DNA of 64,000 nucleotides from assembly GCA_044222245.1 (NCBI GenBank), contig JBGANQ010000006.1:1-64000 (forward strand). The letters run 5' to 3'. Below the pieces are notes generated by a model, which searched no databases, had not been told where the DNA came from, and saw only the letters and a list, made by a program, of their open reading frames with translations. This stretch comes from CALFML01 sp044222245 (GTDB taxonomy: Bacteria > Myxococcota_A > Polyangia > Palsa-1104 > JAEUJZ01). The translations under genes and the position numbers were made by a program. This document shows positions 50,747 through 60,410 of this stretch, in pieces (within the stretch, counting starts at the first letter, position 1; each line of letters begins with the position of its first letter).

Positions 50747-52414
50747 ATGGTCAGCATCAAGTGGCTCTGTGGGGAGTCCGCCATCCTGGCAAGCCCTCCA
50801 GCGCGACGCAACGCCGCTCTTGCGTCCTTTACCCGCCTGGTGTACGCGGCACGCCGCCCGCTGGTGGGAGCGCTCACGGTACTCTGTGAAGGATACGCGC
50901 TGCACTTTGGCTCGGCGTCCGAGCGCAGCAGTCAGCTGCTATCGCGGGTCCACCTGGACGCAGCGCCTACGGATCCAGATCGACCGTCTGTTTTGCGCAG
51001 CGGTCTTTTGCCAAGCCAGCCAGAGGACACCCCGGGGTCGCTGGGCTTTGATTTGAACGATCCCGATCTCGGGCTGCCAATTGACCGCCAGCGACGGTTT
51101 GCGCTGCCAAAGCAGCGCGACCAGCGCCCCGGAGAGTGGGTCCACCCCGTCGTCAAAGTCCACTCTCCGGCCTTTTTCGTACGCGCCCTGGCGCAGCGCA
51201 ACCTCGGCATTGGGGAGTCCTTCCTCGATGGCGACTTCGAGATGCTGCGCGGCTCGATTCATCACTTCGTGGCCTTCCTCCAGGTCAACGACGTAGATCG
51301 CTCGGTGGATCTGCCGCTGGCCGAAAAGGCGCGGCTCATGCACCAGTACATCCGCTGGCGGTGGAGCCACTCGCACAACGAGGACATTGCGGACCACTAC
51401 GACATCGGCGACAACATCATGGTCCCCATGCTGGGGGCGACGGGCTGCTACTCGTGCGGGTATATGGAGCACGAGACCGATGACCTCGATCGGATGCAGC
51501 TCAACAAGATGAACTTGATCTTCTCGAAGATGCGTCTAGAGCCGGGCATGCGCATTCTCGATACCGGCTGCGGCAACGGCGGCATGCTGGTGCACGCCGC
51601 AAAGGCGTGGGGCTGCCAGGGAGTCGGGTTTACCAATAGCTACAACATGGTCTCGCTGGCGCGCCGCAACGCCGAGCGCAGCGGAGTCGCCGACAAGGTG
51701 AAGATCCATCACGCGGATTTTTCGATCTTGCGCAGCTTCCCGCGCGAGCACTTTGACGCCATCTACGAAGTGGGGGTGTGGGAGCACCTGCGCTTTAGCG
51801 AGTATCCCGAGGTGATGCGGCAGTGCCAGCGGATCCTCGCCCCACGCGGCCGCATGCTGATCCACTCGATGGCCAGCCATCAGCGAATCCACCGCCGCGA
51901 CGCCTACATCCAAAGGTACATCTTCCGCGACTCGAACCAGATCCGCCTGCACCTGCTTTTGACCGAGGCGAGCCGGCTCGACATGTTCGCCGCCGACGTC
52001 GAAAACATCGGCCGCCACTATTATTGGACCCTGTGGTACTGGCGGAAGAACCTGCTCGAAGCCTTCGAGCGTGACCGCACGATCCGGGAGCCTCACTTCC
52101 GCGCGATGCTCTACTTCCTGGAGTGCGGCATGTCAGAGAGCCGCTTCGGAGACGGCGGCCTCTATCACATCCTGCTGTTCAAGGACTCGCGCGACTACCG
52201 CCAGACCTGGCGCATTGATGGGCGCCTGCACGAGATCCTGCGCGGCGGCATCCTCGATCGCGCGTTCGGCATGGCCCCTAACAGCGAAAACCTGCACCTT
52301 AACAACGACGCCCAGGCCGCGGGGAAGCTCGACGCGCCGGTGTATGCACGCCCGAGCTATCGTCAGCGCGTAGCGGAGATCATCGAGATACTGCGTACCG
52401 TCACCCATCAATGA
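50747..52414 (+). CDS. Cyclopropane-fatty-acyl-phospholipid synthase family methyltransferase
   Basis: The 555-residue protein has the CFA-synthase layout: an N-terminal lipid-binding region (about 120-240; HSPAFFVRALAQRNLGIGESFLDGDFEM, in part), the motif ADHYDIGDN (about 210), the SAM site ILDTGCGNGGMLVHAA (about 265-282), and EVGVWEHLRFSEYPEVMRQC (about 340). It should transfer a methylene or methyl group to unsaturated acyl chains of membrane lipids at the inner membrane. It is longer than typical (about 400) by an N-terminal extension of about 110 residues. The stop overlaps the desaturase start (ATGA), the first of a tightly packed plus-strand set. Confidence 0.85.
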   Translation: MVSIKWLCGESAILASPPARRNAALASFTRLVYAARRPLVGALTVLCEGYALHFGSASERSSQLLSRVHLDAAPTDPDRPSVLRSGLLPSQPEDTPGSLGFDLNDPDLGLPIDRQRRFALPKQRDQRPGEWVHPVVKVHSPAFFVRALAQRNLGIGESFLDGDFEMLRGSIHHFVAFLQVNDVDRSVDLPLAEKARLMHQYIRWRWSHSHNEDIADHYDIGDNIMVPMLGATGCYSCGYMEHETDDLDRMQLNKMNLIFSKMRLEPGMRILDTGCGNGGMLVHAAKAWGCQGVGFTNSYNMVSLARRNAERSGVADKVKIHHADFSILRSFPREHFDAIYEVGVWEHLRFSEYPEVMRQCQRILAPRGRMLIHSMASHQRIHRRDAYIQRYIFRDSNQIRLHLLLTEASRLDMFAADVENIGRHYYWTLWYWRKNLLEAFERDRTIREPHFRAMLYFLECGMSESRFGDGGLYHILLFKDSRDYRQTWRIDGRLHEILRGGILDRAFGMAPNSENLHLNNDAQAAGKLDAPVYARPSYRQRVAEIIEILRTVTHQ

Positions 52415-53493
52415 GCGCGCTGTGGGACATTGCAGCGGCCCTGGTTGCAAGCTCGACCCGAGGCGCAAAGGACGCCGCGGGGCGTCGGAGTCAGACCGCG
52501 ACCGGTGGGGACTACGCCGCCCTCAAGCGCTCGGTCAAGGAGCGCGGCCTGCTCGCTCGCCAGCCGGCCTACTATACCCTCCTCGCCCTGGGCGTTGTCG
52601 CGCTCTTGGGGCTGGGCGTAGTGTGGGTCGCGCTGACCCGGCACACGCCGCTGGTCTGGGCCGGGGCGCCGCTGTTGGCGCTGTGCTCGGGACAGCTCGT
52701 GCTGCTTGGCCACGACGCCGCGCACCACGCCGTCTTTGCGACGCCGGGACGCAACGCGGCGCTGGCGATTCTGACTATTAATGCCCTGAGCGGGGGCAGC
52801 GCCGGCTGGTGGGCCCAGAGCCACAACGCGCACCACGCCCGCGCCAACGACCCCGACCTCGATCCGGACATCGACTATCCGTTTTTTGCCTTCAGCCAAG
52901 AGCAGGCGGCAGCCAAGGACCCGCGCCTGCGCCCCCTGCTGGCGCGTCAGCACGTGCTGGCCTTCTTGCTCATGGGCCTGGTCGGGCTGACCTTGCGCGT
53001 CTACAGCTTGACCTACCTGGCGCAGCGCTGGCGCGACCGCTGGCACGAGCTTATCCCTTCTCTGGCGTTCTATGCGCTCTACCCGGCGCTGCTGGTGCAC
53101 GCACTCTGCGGGTGGCGCGGCGTCCTGTTCATGCTGGCGCATCAGGTACTGTTCGGCTTTTATCTCGGCTCCATTACAGCGGTGAACCACTGGGCCATGC
53201 CCATGCCACGCGGTCGCCTGGACTTCACCGCGCGCCAGGTCCTGACCTCGCGCAACGTGGCGGGCGGCTGGCTGAGCGACCTGTGGTTTGGCGGGCTGAA
53301 TCGTCAGATCGAGCATCACCTGTTCCCGACCATGCCGCGCAACAACCTAAAGCGTGTGCGCCCCCTGGTCGGGAAGCTCTGCGCGGCGCGGGGATTGGTC
53401 TACCACGAGGTCCCGTTGCGCGCCGCCTATCGTGAGATCTACACTGCCCTTTGGGGCGTCGCGCGACAGGTCGGTGGCCAGACGGCGCGGTGA
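52411..53493 (+). CDS. Membrane fatty-acid desaturase
   Basis: The 360-residue protein has the three His boxes of the integral membrane desaturase/hydroxylase superfamily: HDAAHH (about residue 100), HNAHH (about 137) and QIEHHLFP (about 305), plus four or five membrane helices. It would introduce a double bond into acyl lipids using oxygen and an electron donor. Coupled to the CFA-type methyltransferase by an ATGA overlap, it could supply its unsaturated substrate. It is followed by 51 bases and the RND adaptor gene. Confidence 0.9.
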   Translation: MSALWDIAAALVASSTRGAKDAAGRRSQTATGGDYAALKRSVKERGLLARQPAYYTLLALGVVALLGLGVVWVALTRHTPLVWAGAPLLALCSGQLVLLGHDAAHHAVFATPGRNAALAILTINALSGGSAGWWAQSHNAHHARANDPDLDPDIDYPFFAFSQEQAAAKDPRLRPLLARQHVLAFLLMGLVGLTLRVYSLTYLAQRWRDRWHELIPSLAFYALYPALLVHALCGWRGVLFMLAHQVLFGFYLGSITAVNHWAMPMPRGRLDFTARQVLTSRNVAGGWLSDLWFGGLNRQIEHHLFPTMPRNNLKRVRPLVGKLCAARGLVYHEVPLRAAYREIYTALWGVARQVGGQTAR

Positions 53494-53544
53494 TGGGCTA
53501 GGCCGCGGAGGCCGGTTGGCGTATTCTCGAAGGGGGGAATAGGG

Positions 53545-54663
53545 ATGAGGCAGCCGCTGGCGGCAGTCGTGTTCGGCACGCTGCTCGTCCATACGATGGT
53601 GTCGTCAGTCTACTTATACCGGCAGGGGCTGTACGGACAGATCGCCGCCTCGGCGCGCCGGCTGCTGGGGCTCTCGAACGGCGCGCTCGCGCCCCAGGGC
53701 CCGCCTCCGGAACCGCCGTCACCACCTGCCGAGGTACGCACCCTGGTCCTTGCCGCCGAGACCGGGAGCCCGCTGTCCCTGCGCGGCAGCGTGGTTGCCG
53801 GAGCCCGCCTGCGGCTGGGGTTTGGCCTTGCCGGGGTCGTGCGCGCGATCCGCGTTCGCGACGGCGACAAAGTACACCGCGGCCAGCTCCTGGCTACCCT
53901 CCAGGCCGCCGGTCCGCAGGCGCAGGTCCTTGCCGCGGCAGTGGCGCTCGACAAGACCCGCCGCGACGATGCCTTGGCCGAGCATCTGGAGAGCACCGGC
54001 GCCGGGACCTCGCTAAGCCGCCAGGATGCCCGGACCAAGCTGCAGAGCGCCGAAGCCAGTCTCGCTGCGGCCAACGAGACCCTGCAGCGGACGCGCCTTT
54101 TGGCTCCGGCCGCTGGCATCGTCTATCAGCGCCTGGTCGAGCCGGGTGAGGCGGTCAGCGCGGGCGCCCCGGTACTGCTTATCGATGAGACGCAGCGCCC
54201 GGTGGTCAAGGTCGGCGTCATCGACCGCGACCTGAGCCGCTTGCGGACCGGCCAGCGCGCCCGCGTCAGCGTGGAGACCGTCCCACCGAGCGAGGTCTCC
54301 GCGTCGATTAGTAGCATCGCTCCCAGTCCGGATCCCGCCACTGGGCAGTACCTGGTTCAGCTGACCCCGGACCCGGGCGCTCCGCTTCGTCCGGGAACTC
54401 TGGCCACCGTGCACTTGGAGGACGCGCCGGCCGCCACGCTGCAGGTGCCGCTGGATGCCCTGGTCCACCGCCGGGATCGGGACTGGGTCGCGGTAGTTGA
54501 AGACAGCGACGGACAGAAGGTCGCCCGCCTGCGCGCGATCACCACCGGGCGAATTGCCGGCAAGGCAGCCACCGTCCTACTGGGACTGCGGCGCGGAGAG
54601 CGCATCATCACCGAAGGGGCTGCCTTCCTGAAAGACGGCCAGCCAGTTCATCCATCCGACTGA
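53545..54663 (+). CDS. RND efflux periplasmic adaptor (membrane fusion protein)
   Basis: The 372-residue protein has an N-terminal membrane anchor (VVFGTLLVHTMVSSVYLYR), the biotinyl-lipoyl-like half-motif (VVRAIRVRDGDKVHRGQLLATLQ), a coiled-coil hairpin (about 125-165), the second half-motif (RLLAPAAGIVYQRLVEPGEAVSAG) and a beta-barrel domain. No lipobox is present, so it is anchored by its helix. It pairs with the RND pump gene 16 bases downstream. No outer-membrane channel gene is in this set, so a TolC-like partner would come from elsewhere. Confidence 0.85.
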   Translation: MRQPLAAVVFGTLLVHTMVSSVYLYRQGLYGQIAASARRLLGLSNGALAPQGPPPEPPSPPAEVRTLVLAAETGSPLSLRGSVVAGARLRLGFGLAGVVRAIRVRDGDKVHRGQLLATLQAAGPQAQVLAAAVALDKTRRDDALAEHLESTGAGTSLSRQDARTKLQSAEASLAAANETLQRTRLLAPAAGIVYQRLVEPGEAVSAGAPVLLIDETQRPVVKVGVIDRDLSRLRTGQRARVSVETVPPSEVSASISSIAPSPDPATGQYLVQLTPDPGAPLRPGTLATVHLEDAPAATLQVPLDALVHRRDRDWVAVVEDSDGQKVARLRAITTGRIAGKAATVLLGLRRGERIITEGAAFLKDGQPVHPSD

Positions 54664-54679
54664 GCAAGGTGGGACGAGC

Positions 54680-57600
54680 GTGACCATGGACAGCCCTCCT
54701 TCCGCGGCGCCCGGGAGTCCGCCCGGCGCATCCCCGGCGGCGCCCGCCGAAGCCCAAGCGACGGCCGAGCTGGCGTCTCGCCTGCCCAGCGGAGCGATCC
54801 GCCGCTGGCGGCTGGTGCTGACCGGCTGCATCGGTCTTATCGTCTTGTCGGCGCTTGCCTGGCGGGCCATCCCGCGGCTAGAGGATCCGCGCGTCGACCC
54901 GCCCGAGGCCCAGGTCATCCTGGCCTACCCCGGAGCGGCGCCCGAGGATGTGGAGTCTCAGGTGATCAAGGTGGTGGAAGAGCGACTCTACAGCCTGGAG
55001 GGAGTCGAGTCGGTAGAGTCTTCGGCGCTGCCCAACCTGGCCCGCTTCCACCTGAAGTTCGAAGAAGGCACCTTGATGGATGTGGCCACGGAACGGATCC
55101 GCGGTCGGCTGCTCGGGCAAAAGAAGGAGCTGCCGGCGCAGGTAAAAGATCCAGAGATCTACAAGGTCACCACCGCTGGGGTGGTCCGCATGATCGTCGC
55201 CGTGACCGGCTACCGCTCCGATGATGTGTTGACGCGGGCGGCGCGGCGCCTCAAAGACAACCTGGCCGCTGTGCCAGGGGTCTCCAGCATCAGCCTGGTC
55301 GGGGCGCGGCAGCGCGCGGTGCGGGTGCGCCTGGATCCGCATCGCCTGGCCCGCCATGGGCTATCGGTGGATCAGGTGGTCCGGCGCATCCAGGAAGCCA
55401 ACGTGCGGATCCCCGCGGGCGAGCTGACAGTCGCCTCGCTGGTGATGCGCCTGCAGATTGCCCAGGAGTTTGACGCGGCCAGTAGCCTGGCGGAGGTGCC
55501 CCTGCTGGCCGCGACCCACTCCGACCAGAGCAGCCAGACCGTCTATTTGCGCGATGTCGCCGAGATCAGCGACAGCGCCTTAGGCCTGAAGCAGCGCTTC
55601 CTGTACGAGGGGCAGCCGGCCGTAGCGATGAACCTCTACTTTCAGACCAGCCAGGACGCCGAGGCGGTGAGCCGGCGCATCCACCGGCAGCTGGAACAAG
55701 AGCGACGCACGCTGCCGCCAGGCACGCGCATCGTCGTTGCGCACGACCAGGGGCGCTGGATCTCGCGCTCGATCAGCAACCTGGAGGAGAGCCTGGCGGA
55801 GGGGGTGGCCCTGGTCATGCTCATCATCACGCTGGGCGTGGGCTGGCGCTGCGCGCTGGTGGTCGCGGGGGTCCTGCCCCTTGCCGTGGGCGGGGCGATC
55901 CTCGGTCTGTATCTGGGTGGCTTTGCCCTGGAGCAGGTGTCCATTGGCGGCTTGATCGTAGCCTTGGGGCTGCTGGTGGACGACGCAGTCGTGGTGACCG
56001 AGTCGATCCAGCTGATGCGCGACAAGGGTCTGTCCGCCGTGCGGGCGGCCGTCCTTGGCACCAGCCGCGTATTCTGGGCCAACAACGCCACCACCGCGGT
56101 GGCCTGCGCGACCTTCCTGCCGCTGTTCTTCATGGGCGGCAGCACCGGGGCCTTCATCAGGGGCCTGCCCACCGCGGTGGTGCTCTCGCTGGTCATCTCG
56201 CTGCTGGTGTCGCAGATGCTGACCCCTTTTTTCGCCACCCTGCTTTTGCGCAGCAATGCCAGCGTGCGGCCCATCGCCGACAGCGAGCCCTTCGACCGCC
56301 AGCAGGACTTTGCCGCCCTGGCGCACGAGGAGCGTAACCCGGTCCTGCGCTATCTGCGGGAGGCCTACTCCCGTCGCATCGGCTGGGTGGTGGAAAACCC
56401 CCTGACGGTCATTATCCTGGCCTCGCTGCTGCTGCTGGGCAGCGTGCTCGTGCTGCCGCGCATCGGCTTTCAGTTCTTTCCCAAGGCGGACCGGCCGCTG
56501 CTATTTGTGAGCTTGCAGCTGCACGACGGCGCCGCGCTCGAAGCAACCCAGGAAAAGCTGGCGCAGGCGGTTGCCCTTCTGCACAAGGACCCGGCGACCG
56601 AGAGTATCTCCGCCACGCTCGGCCTGGGCTACCCCAGCATCTTCCTTGGCCGCACCAACCGGCGGCAGGATCCCAGCGTGGCCGACATCCTCCTTTCGCT
56701 GCGGCCGGACGCAGACACGACCCAGGTGGCGACTCGGCTACGCCGGGCGCTGGCCGGTCTGTCCGGCGTGCTGGTGAACATCGAGGAGCTGTATTTCGGG
56801 CCGCCGCTGGCTCACCCGATCATCATTAACCTGTTCGGAGACGACTATGCCCGGCTGCGGCGTTATGCCGAGGAAGTCGAGACGCAGCTGCAGGCGGTGC
56901 CGGGCACCTTGAACGTCACCGACAACCTGGCCCACTCGGTGCCGCTCGCCCACATCCGCCTGGACACCGACCGCGCGCTGCGCCTGGGGCTTGCCCCAAG
57001 CCGCGTTGGCGACGCGCTGCGGATGCTGTATGGAGAGGACAAGATCACCGAGTTTCGCCAGGACGACGAGCTGGTGCAGGTGACGCTGGACGTCCCGCCG
57101 GCGCCGGCGGCCCCGCTGCAGCAGGTAGAAGAGACGCCGATCCGCGGTGCCGCCGGTGCGCTGGTGCCGCTGCGCGATGTCAGCCAGATCGAGCTACGCT
57201 ACGGTGCCGCCGAGCTGCGGCGGCGCAACACCCGCCGCATGGTAGAGATCACCAGCGATGTGGATGGCAAGGTGCTGCCGGCCAGCGTGATCGCCCGGCT
57301 AGACCCCTTTCTCCGCCACAAGAGCTGGGAGGCCGGGTACGGCTTCTCGTATGCAGGGGCCCAGAAAGAGACCACGCAGAGCTTCCAGAACCTGGGTCTG
57401 GCAGCCCTCGGCGCCATCCTGCTGGTCTTCTTGCTGCTGCTGCTGCTGTTTGACAGCTGGCTGCTGTCGGTGGTGATCGTGGCCGCGCTGCCCTACGCCC
57501 TCATCGGCGCATTCAGCGGGCTGTTTGCGACGGGAAACCCATTTGGGTTCATGGCCTTTTTGGGCCTCATCGCGCTGATCGGAGTGTATGTGAACCACAA

Positions 57601-57877
57601 GATCTACTTCGTAGATCGAATGCACGAGCTGATGGGCCGCGGCCAGGACTTGATGACCGCGATCCGCAACGCGGGACGCGATCGCCTGCGGCCGGTGGTG
57701 CTGACCGCGCTCACCGCGGTCCTTGGGCTGTTTCCCCTGACCCTTGGCGGCGGCGTGCTGTGGTCGGCGTTCGGCTGGGTCAACATCTGCGGCCTGCTGG
57801 CCTCGATCCCGCTGTCGCTCATCTTGCTGCCCGCCTTTGTCTCGCTGGGATACCGAAGCCGCCGGCGGCCGGCGTGA
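54680..57877 (+). CDS. RND-family efflux transporter (AcrB-like)
   Basis: The 1065-residue protein is a full-length RND pump: an N-terminal membrane helix after a Pro/Ala-rich start, two large periplasmic loops (about 80-375 and 600-890) and two sets of helices. The proton-relay motif GLLVDDAVVVTESI (about 425) is present, as is the paired-Gly motif of the second half (GFMAFLGLIALIGVYVNHKIYF). It should export substrate from the periplasm or inner membrane using the proton gradient. The start is GTG 54680 or ATG 54686. In context with lipid-modifying genes it may export a lipid product; substrate is unknown. Confidence 0.9.
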   Translation: MTMDSPPSAAPGSPPGASPAAPAEAQATAELASRLPSGAIRRWRLVLTGCIGLIVLSALAWRAIPRLEDPRVDPPEAQVILAYPGAAPEDVESQVIKVVEERLYSLEGVESVESSALPNLARFHLKFEEGTLMDVATERIRGRLLGQKKELPAQVKDPEIYKVTTAGVVRMIVAVTGYRSDDVLTRAARRLKDNLAAVPGVSSISLVGARQRAVRVRLDPHRLARHGLSVDQVVRRIQEANVRIPAGELTVASLVMRLQIAQEFDAASSLAEVPLLAATHSDQSSQTVYLRDVAEISDSALGLKQRFLYEGQPAVAMNLYFQTSQDAEAVSRRIHRQLEQERRTLPPGTRIVVAHDQGRWISRSISNLEESLAEGVALVMLIITLGVGWRCALVVAGVLPLAVGGAILGLYLGGFALEQVSIGGLIVALGLLVDDAVVVTESIQLMRDKGLSAVRAAVLGTSRVFWANNATTAVACATFLPLFFMGGSTGAFIRGLPTAVVLSLVISLLVSQMLTPFFATLLLRSNASVRPIADSEPFDRQQDFAALAHEERNPVLRYLREAYSRRIGWVVENPLTVIILASLLLLGSVLVLPRIGFQFFPKADRPLLFVSLQLHDGAALEATQEKLAQAVALLHKDPATESISATLGLGYPSIFLGRTNRRQDPSVADILLSLRPDADTTQVATRLRRALAGLSGVLVNIEELYFGPPLAHPIIINLFGDDYARLRRYAEEVETQLQAVPGTLNVTDNLAHSVPLAHIRLDTDRALRLGLAPSRVGDALRMLYGEDKITEFRQDDELVQVTLDVPPAPAAPLQQVEETPIRGAAGALVPLRDVSQIELRYGAAELRRRNTRRMVEITSDVDGKVLPASVIARLDPFLRHKSWEAGYGFSYAGAQKETTQSFQNLGLAALGAILLVFLLLLLLFDSWLLSVVIVAALPYALIGAFSGLFATGNPFGFMAFLGLIALIGVYVNHKIYFVDRMHELMGRGQDLMTAIRNAGRDRLRPVVLTALTAVLGLFPLTLGGGVLWSAFGWVNICGLLASIPLSLILLPAFVSLGYRSRRRPA

Positions 57878-57913
57878 CGCCCAAGGATCCGCCAGGCACC
57901 ATGGAGTGACGAT

Positions 57914-59143
57914 ATGCCAGACTTTGCTCGGCAAGATTTTTTTGATGGCACCCACATGATTAATGCGCTGACGCTCTTGTGGCTGGCCTGCCTTATCCCG
58001 CGCGAGGCCTTTGGCGCCAACCTGCTCTTCACCGTCAGCCTGCACACCTTCATGGTCGTGGCCATCGTCAATCACCTGTTCCCGCAGCGCTTGGCGCCGT
58101 TGACCCATGTGGTAAAGGCCCTGTATTCGGTCTTGTTGTTGGTCTCGCTCAAGGCCAACATGGTGCTTGCCATTCCGCTTGTCCTCTTGGACCTGGTGCC
58201 GCTCGTATCGCAGCGCGCCGCGTTCTCTGAGAGCGTCGGCGCCATCTGCCGCCTGGGCTGCGTGGCGATTGGGTTTTACCGCACTGGCTTCAGTCCATCT
58301 TTGCTGTCTTTCTACGTCCTTATGAGCGCCGTCTATTTCGCCGAGCGCAGAGCGAGAATTCGCCGCGGCCGCCGACATGAGTACGGCTGGTTTCATCACT
58401 TCGAGCACCTGGCGCTGGTGGCCTTCCTTTTGGCCGTCAACCGCGATATCTTGAACCTGCGGTGGACCTACCTGGCCATCATCATCGCCCCATTCATCGT
58501 CTTTTCGGCCTTCATCGCGCTGGGACTTTTCACCAATCAGCGCCTGAAAAATGCAGCCTTGCCCGCCTGGTTCGATCGGAAGCTGGCTACGCAGTTTCGC
58601 AACAAGCTGCTCGGCAATGCCAACTCCTTGAAGCTGTACAATTACTTTTTCAAGCCGTTTGATCATGCCTTGCTGCTGCGCAAGGTAAGCTGGGCCGATA
58701 TTGAAAGGATCGTCGACTCGGTTCCCGTCAGCGAGCCCGTCGACGAGGTAGTGGGGATCTTTTCGGGCGGAGCGTTTATATCTTCCTATGTCGCGCAGCG
58801 AAACGGGATCCCGAAGGTCTCCTACGTCCGCTCGTCCTATTGGAGCGCCAGCAACCTGACTTCTCTTATTGCCAAGATTATTAACCACCTGGCGGACCGA
58901 CCCGTCGCCTCCAACGTCGAGCTCCCGAGCGACCTGCAGATCGAAAATAAGGTCGTTCTGCTGGTCGATGATACGATTTGCACCTCGGTGACCAGCAACT
59001 CGGTGGCGGGCAGACTGTACGCGCTGGGAGCAAAAAAAGTCCTGCGCTATGCCCTGTTTTGCAGCTCGGCGGCGAAGGCCGATTACGTAGGGATTGTCTC
59101 TGGAGCCCCCATCATCTGGCCGTGGGGCTGGGAGGCCGACTGA
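57914..59143 (+). CDS. Multi-pass membrane protein with C-terminal phosphoribosyltransferase domain
   Basis: The 409-residue protein has six to eight membrane helices in the first 230 residues, then a cytoplasmic type I phosphoribosyltransferase domain: SGGAFISSYVAQRNGIPKVSYVRSSYW (about 285-310) and the PRPP-binding loop VVLLVDDTICTSVTSNS (about 350-365), with the DD and the following Thr/Ser present. Known PRTases are soluble; a membrane-fused one is unusual, though polyprenyl-phosphate phosphoribosyltransferases (DprE-pathway-like) are membrane proteins. It lies 36 bases after the RND pump and could attach ribose to a lipid carrier in this locus. The acceptor is unknown. Confidence 0.75.
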   Translation: MPDFARQDFFDGTHMINALTLLWLACLIPREAFGANLLFTVSLHTFMVVAIVNHLFPQRLAPLTHVVKALYSVLLLVSLKANMVLAIPLVLLDLVPLVSQRAAFSESVGAICRLGCVAIGFYRTGFSPSLLSFYVLMSAVYFAERRARIRRGRRHEYGWFHHFEHLALVAFLLAVNRDILNLRWTYLAIIIAPFIVFSAFIALGLFTNQRLKNAALPAWFDRKLATQFRNKLLGNANSLKLYNYFFKPFDHALLLRKVSWADIERIVDSVPVSEPVDEVVGIFSGGAFISSYVAQRNGIPKVSYVRSSYWSASNLTSLIAKIINHLADRPVASNVELPSDLQIENKVVLLVDDTICTSVTSNSVAGRLYALGAKKVLRYALFCSSAAKADYVGIVSGAPIIWPWGWEAD

Positions 59144-59180
59144 GCCGCATGAACTCCTTGCTGAAGACCAGAGGTGTCCG

Positions 59181-60365
59181 ATGAGCAGCCCCTTCGAGAC
59201 CCTGATCGTTCGTCACCCCCAAAGCCGGCTGTTTGCCGACCTCAGCGGGATGGCGCGCCTCCGGCTCGGGGATCTATCGACCTCCCGCCGCTGCAAGGCC
59301 GGCGAGGTTCTGATAGCTGAGGGAGCCGTCGATCCGTATCTTTATGTCATCCGCAGCGGCCGCGTCCGGATCGAGAAAGCCACCTCGGCCGGCGTGAGCT
59401 CGCACGCGCTCAACGAGCTTGGCCCCGGCGAGACCTTCGGCGAGATGAAGCTGGCGGCGCCCGGCCCGGCTTCGGCGACGGTCGTCGCAGTCGAGCCAGT
59501 CGAGGTCTTCTGCATCGATCTGGAGCGCCTCGGCCGCGAGCCGGATGCGGACGGCCTGCGCGTCACCCTGCTCACCAACGTCGCCCGCATCTTGTCCGAG
59601 CGGCTGCGCGGCACCAGCGCCAAGACGGCTAATGCCATCGAGGCCGAGCTGCAGCAGGTGCGGCTGCGGGAGTACGCCGGCCGCTTCATCGTGTACCTGT
59701 TTACGATCATGAGCGGCTTCGCCTTTGTCGTCGCCGGGCTCAACGCGCTCGGCCCGCAGCGACCGCGCCAGGCCCTGATCTCGGCCGGGGTGATCTTCGG
59801 CGCCGCCCTGCCCGTGGCGATCATGCTGCGGCGCAGCCCCTACGCACCGGCGGACTACGGGCTGACCCTGCAGCGCTGGCGGCGGGTGCTGGGGGAAGCG
59901 CTCCTTTATACGGTGCCCATCCTGGCGCTTGCCACCCTGCTCAAGGGCGCGTGGCTCCTTGCCAGCCCGGGGCACCGCAAGATGGCCCTGCTCGATCCCC
60001 TCGCAAGCGGAAGTAGCACGCCGTCCTGGGGCATCTGGCTGCTCGCGGTGGTCAGCTACTCTTGTCTTTCGGCCTTGCAGGAGTTCTTTGCCCGCTGTGG
60101 ACTCCAGGCGTCGATGTTGCTGTTCGACGGACGCAGCGGCGCCAGGAGCAACTGGCGGGTCATCCTGATCGCCAACCTGATGTTCGCGTCGGCGCACGCC
60201 TATCTCGGGCTGCGGTTCATGCTGGCGGCCTTCATCCCGGGCCTTTTTTGGGGCTGGCTGTTTGATCGGCAGCGCTCGCTGCTGGGCGTCGCGGTCTCAC
60301 ACGCCCTGATTGGCGTCTGGGCGCTGTTCGTCATCCGCCTGCAGGTGATCGTTGGCGGACAGTGA
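59181..60365 (+). CDS. Cyclic-nucleotide-binding protein fused to CPBP membrane protease-like domain
   Basis: The 394-residue protein has an N-terminal cNMP-binding beta-roll (about residues 20-130; KAGEVLIAEGAVDPYLYVIRSGRVRI, in part, then GPGETFGEMKL) and a C-terminal CPBP (CAAX-protease-like) membrane domain. The CPBP motifs are LQEFFARC (EExxxR with first Glu replaced by Gln), FASAH (FxxxH intact) and SHALIGV (HxxxN with Gly for Asn), so catalysis is uncertain. It starts 38 bases after the phosphoribosyltransferase gene and closes the plus-strand run. A nucleotide signal could regulate the membrane part directly. Confidence 0.8.
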   Translation: MSSPFETLIVRHPQSRLFADLSGMARLRLGDLSTSRRCKAGEVLIAEGAVDPYLYVIRSGRVRIEKATSAGVSSHALNELGPGETFGEMKLAAPGPASATVVAVEPVEVFCIDLERLGREPDADGLRVTLLTNVARILSERLRGTSAKTANAIEAELQQVRLREYAGRFIVYLFTIMSGFAFVVAGLNALGPQRPRQALISAGVIFGAALPVAIMLRRSPYAPADYGLTLQRWRRVLGEALLYTVPILALATLLKGAWLLASPGHRKMALLDPLASGSSTPSWGIWLLAVVSYSCLSALQEFFARCGLQASMLLFDGRSGARSNWRVILIANLMFASAHAYLGLRFMLAAFIPGLFWGWLFDRQRSLLGVAVSHALIGVWALFVIRLQVIVGGQ

Positions 60366-60410
60366 GAGCAGCAGAAAGAGGCGACACAGCTTATGTAGCT
60401 CGGCCTCAGA

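Noticed and set aside
57299..58888. 529-codon minus-strand open frame
   Set aside because: It overlaps the RND pump and phosphoribosyltransferase genes in antisense, has low-complexity Gln/Arg/Asp composition and no ribosome site.
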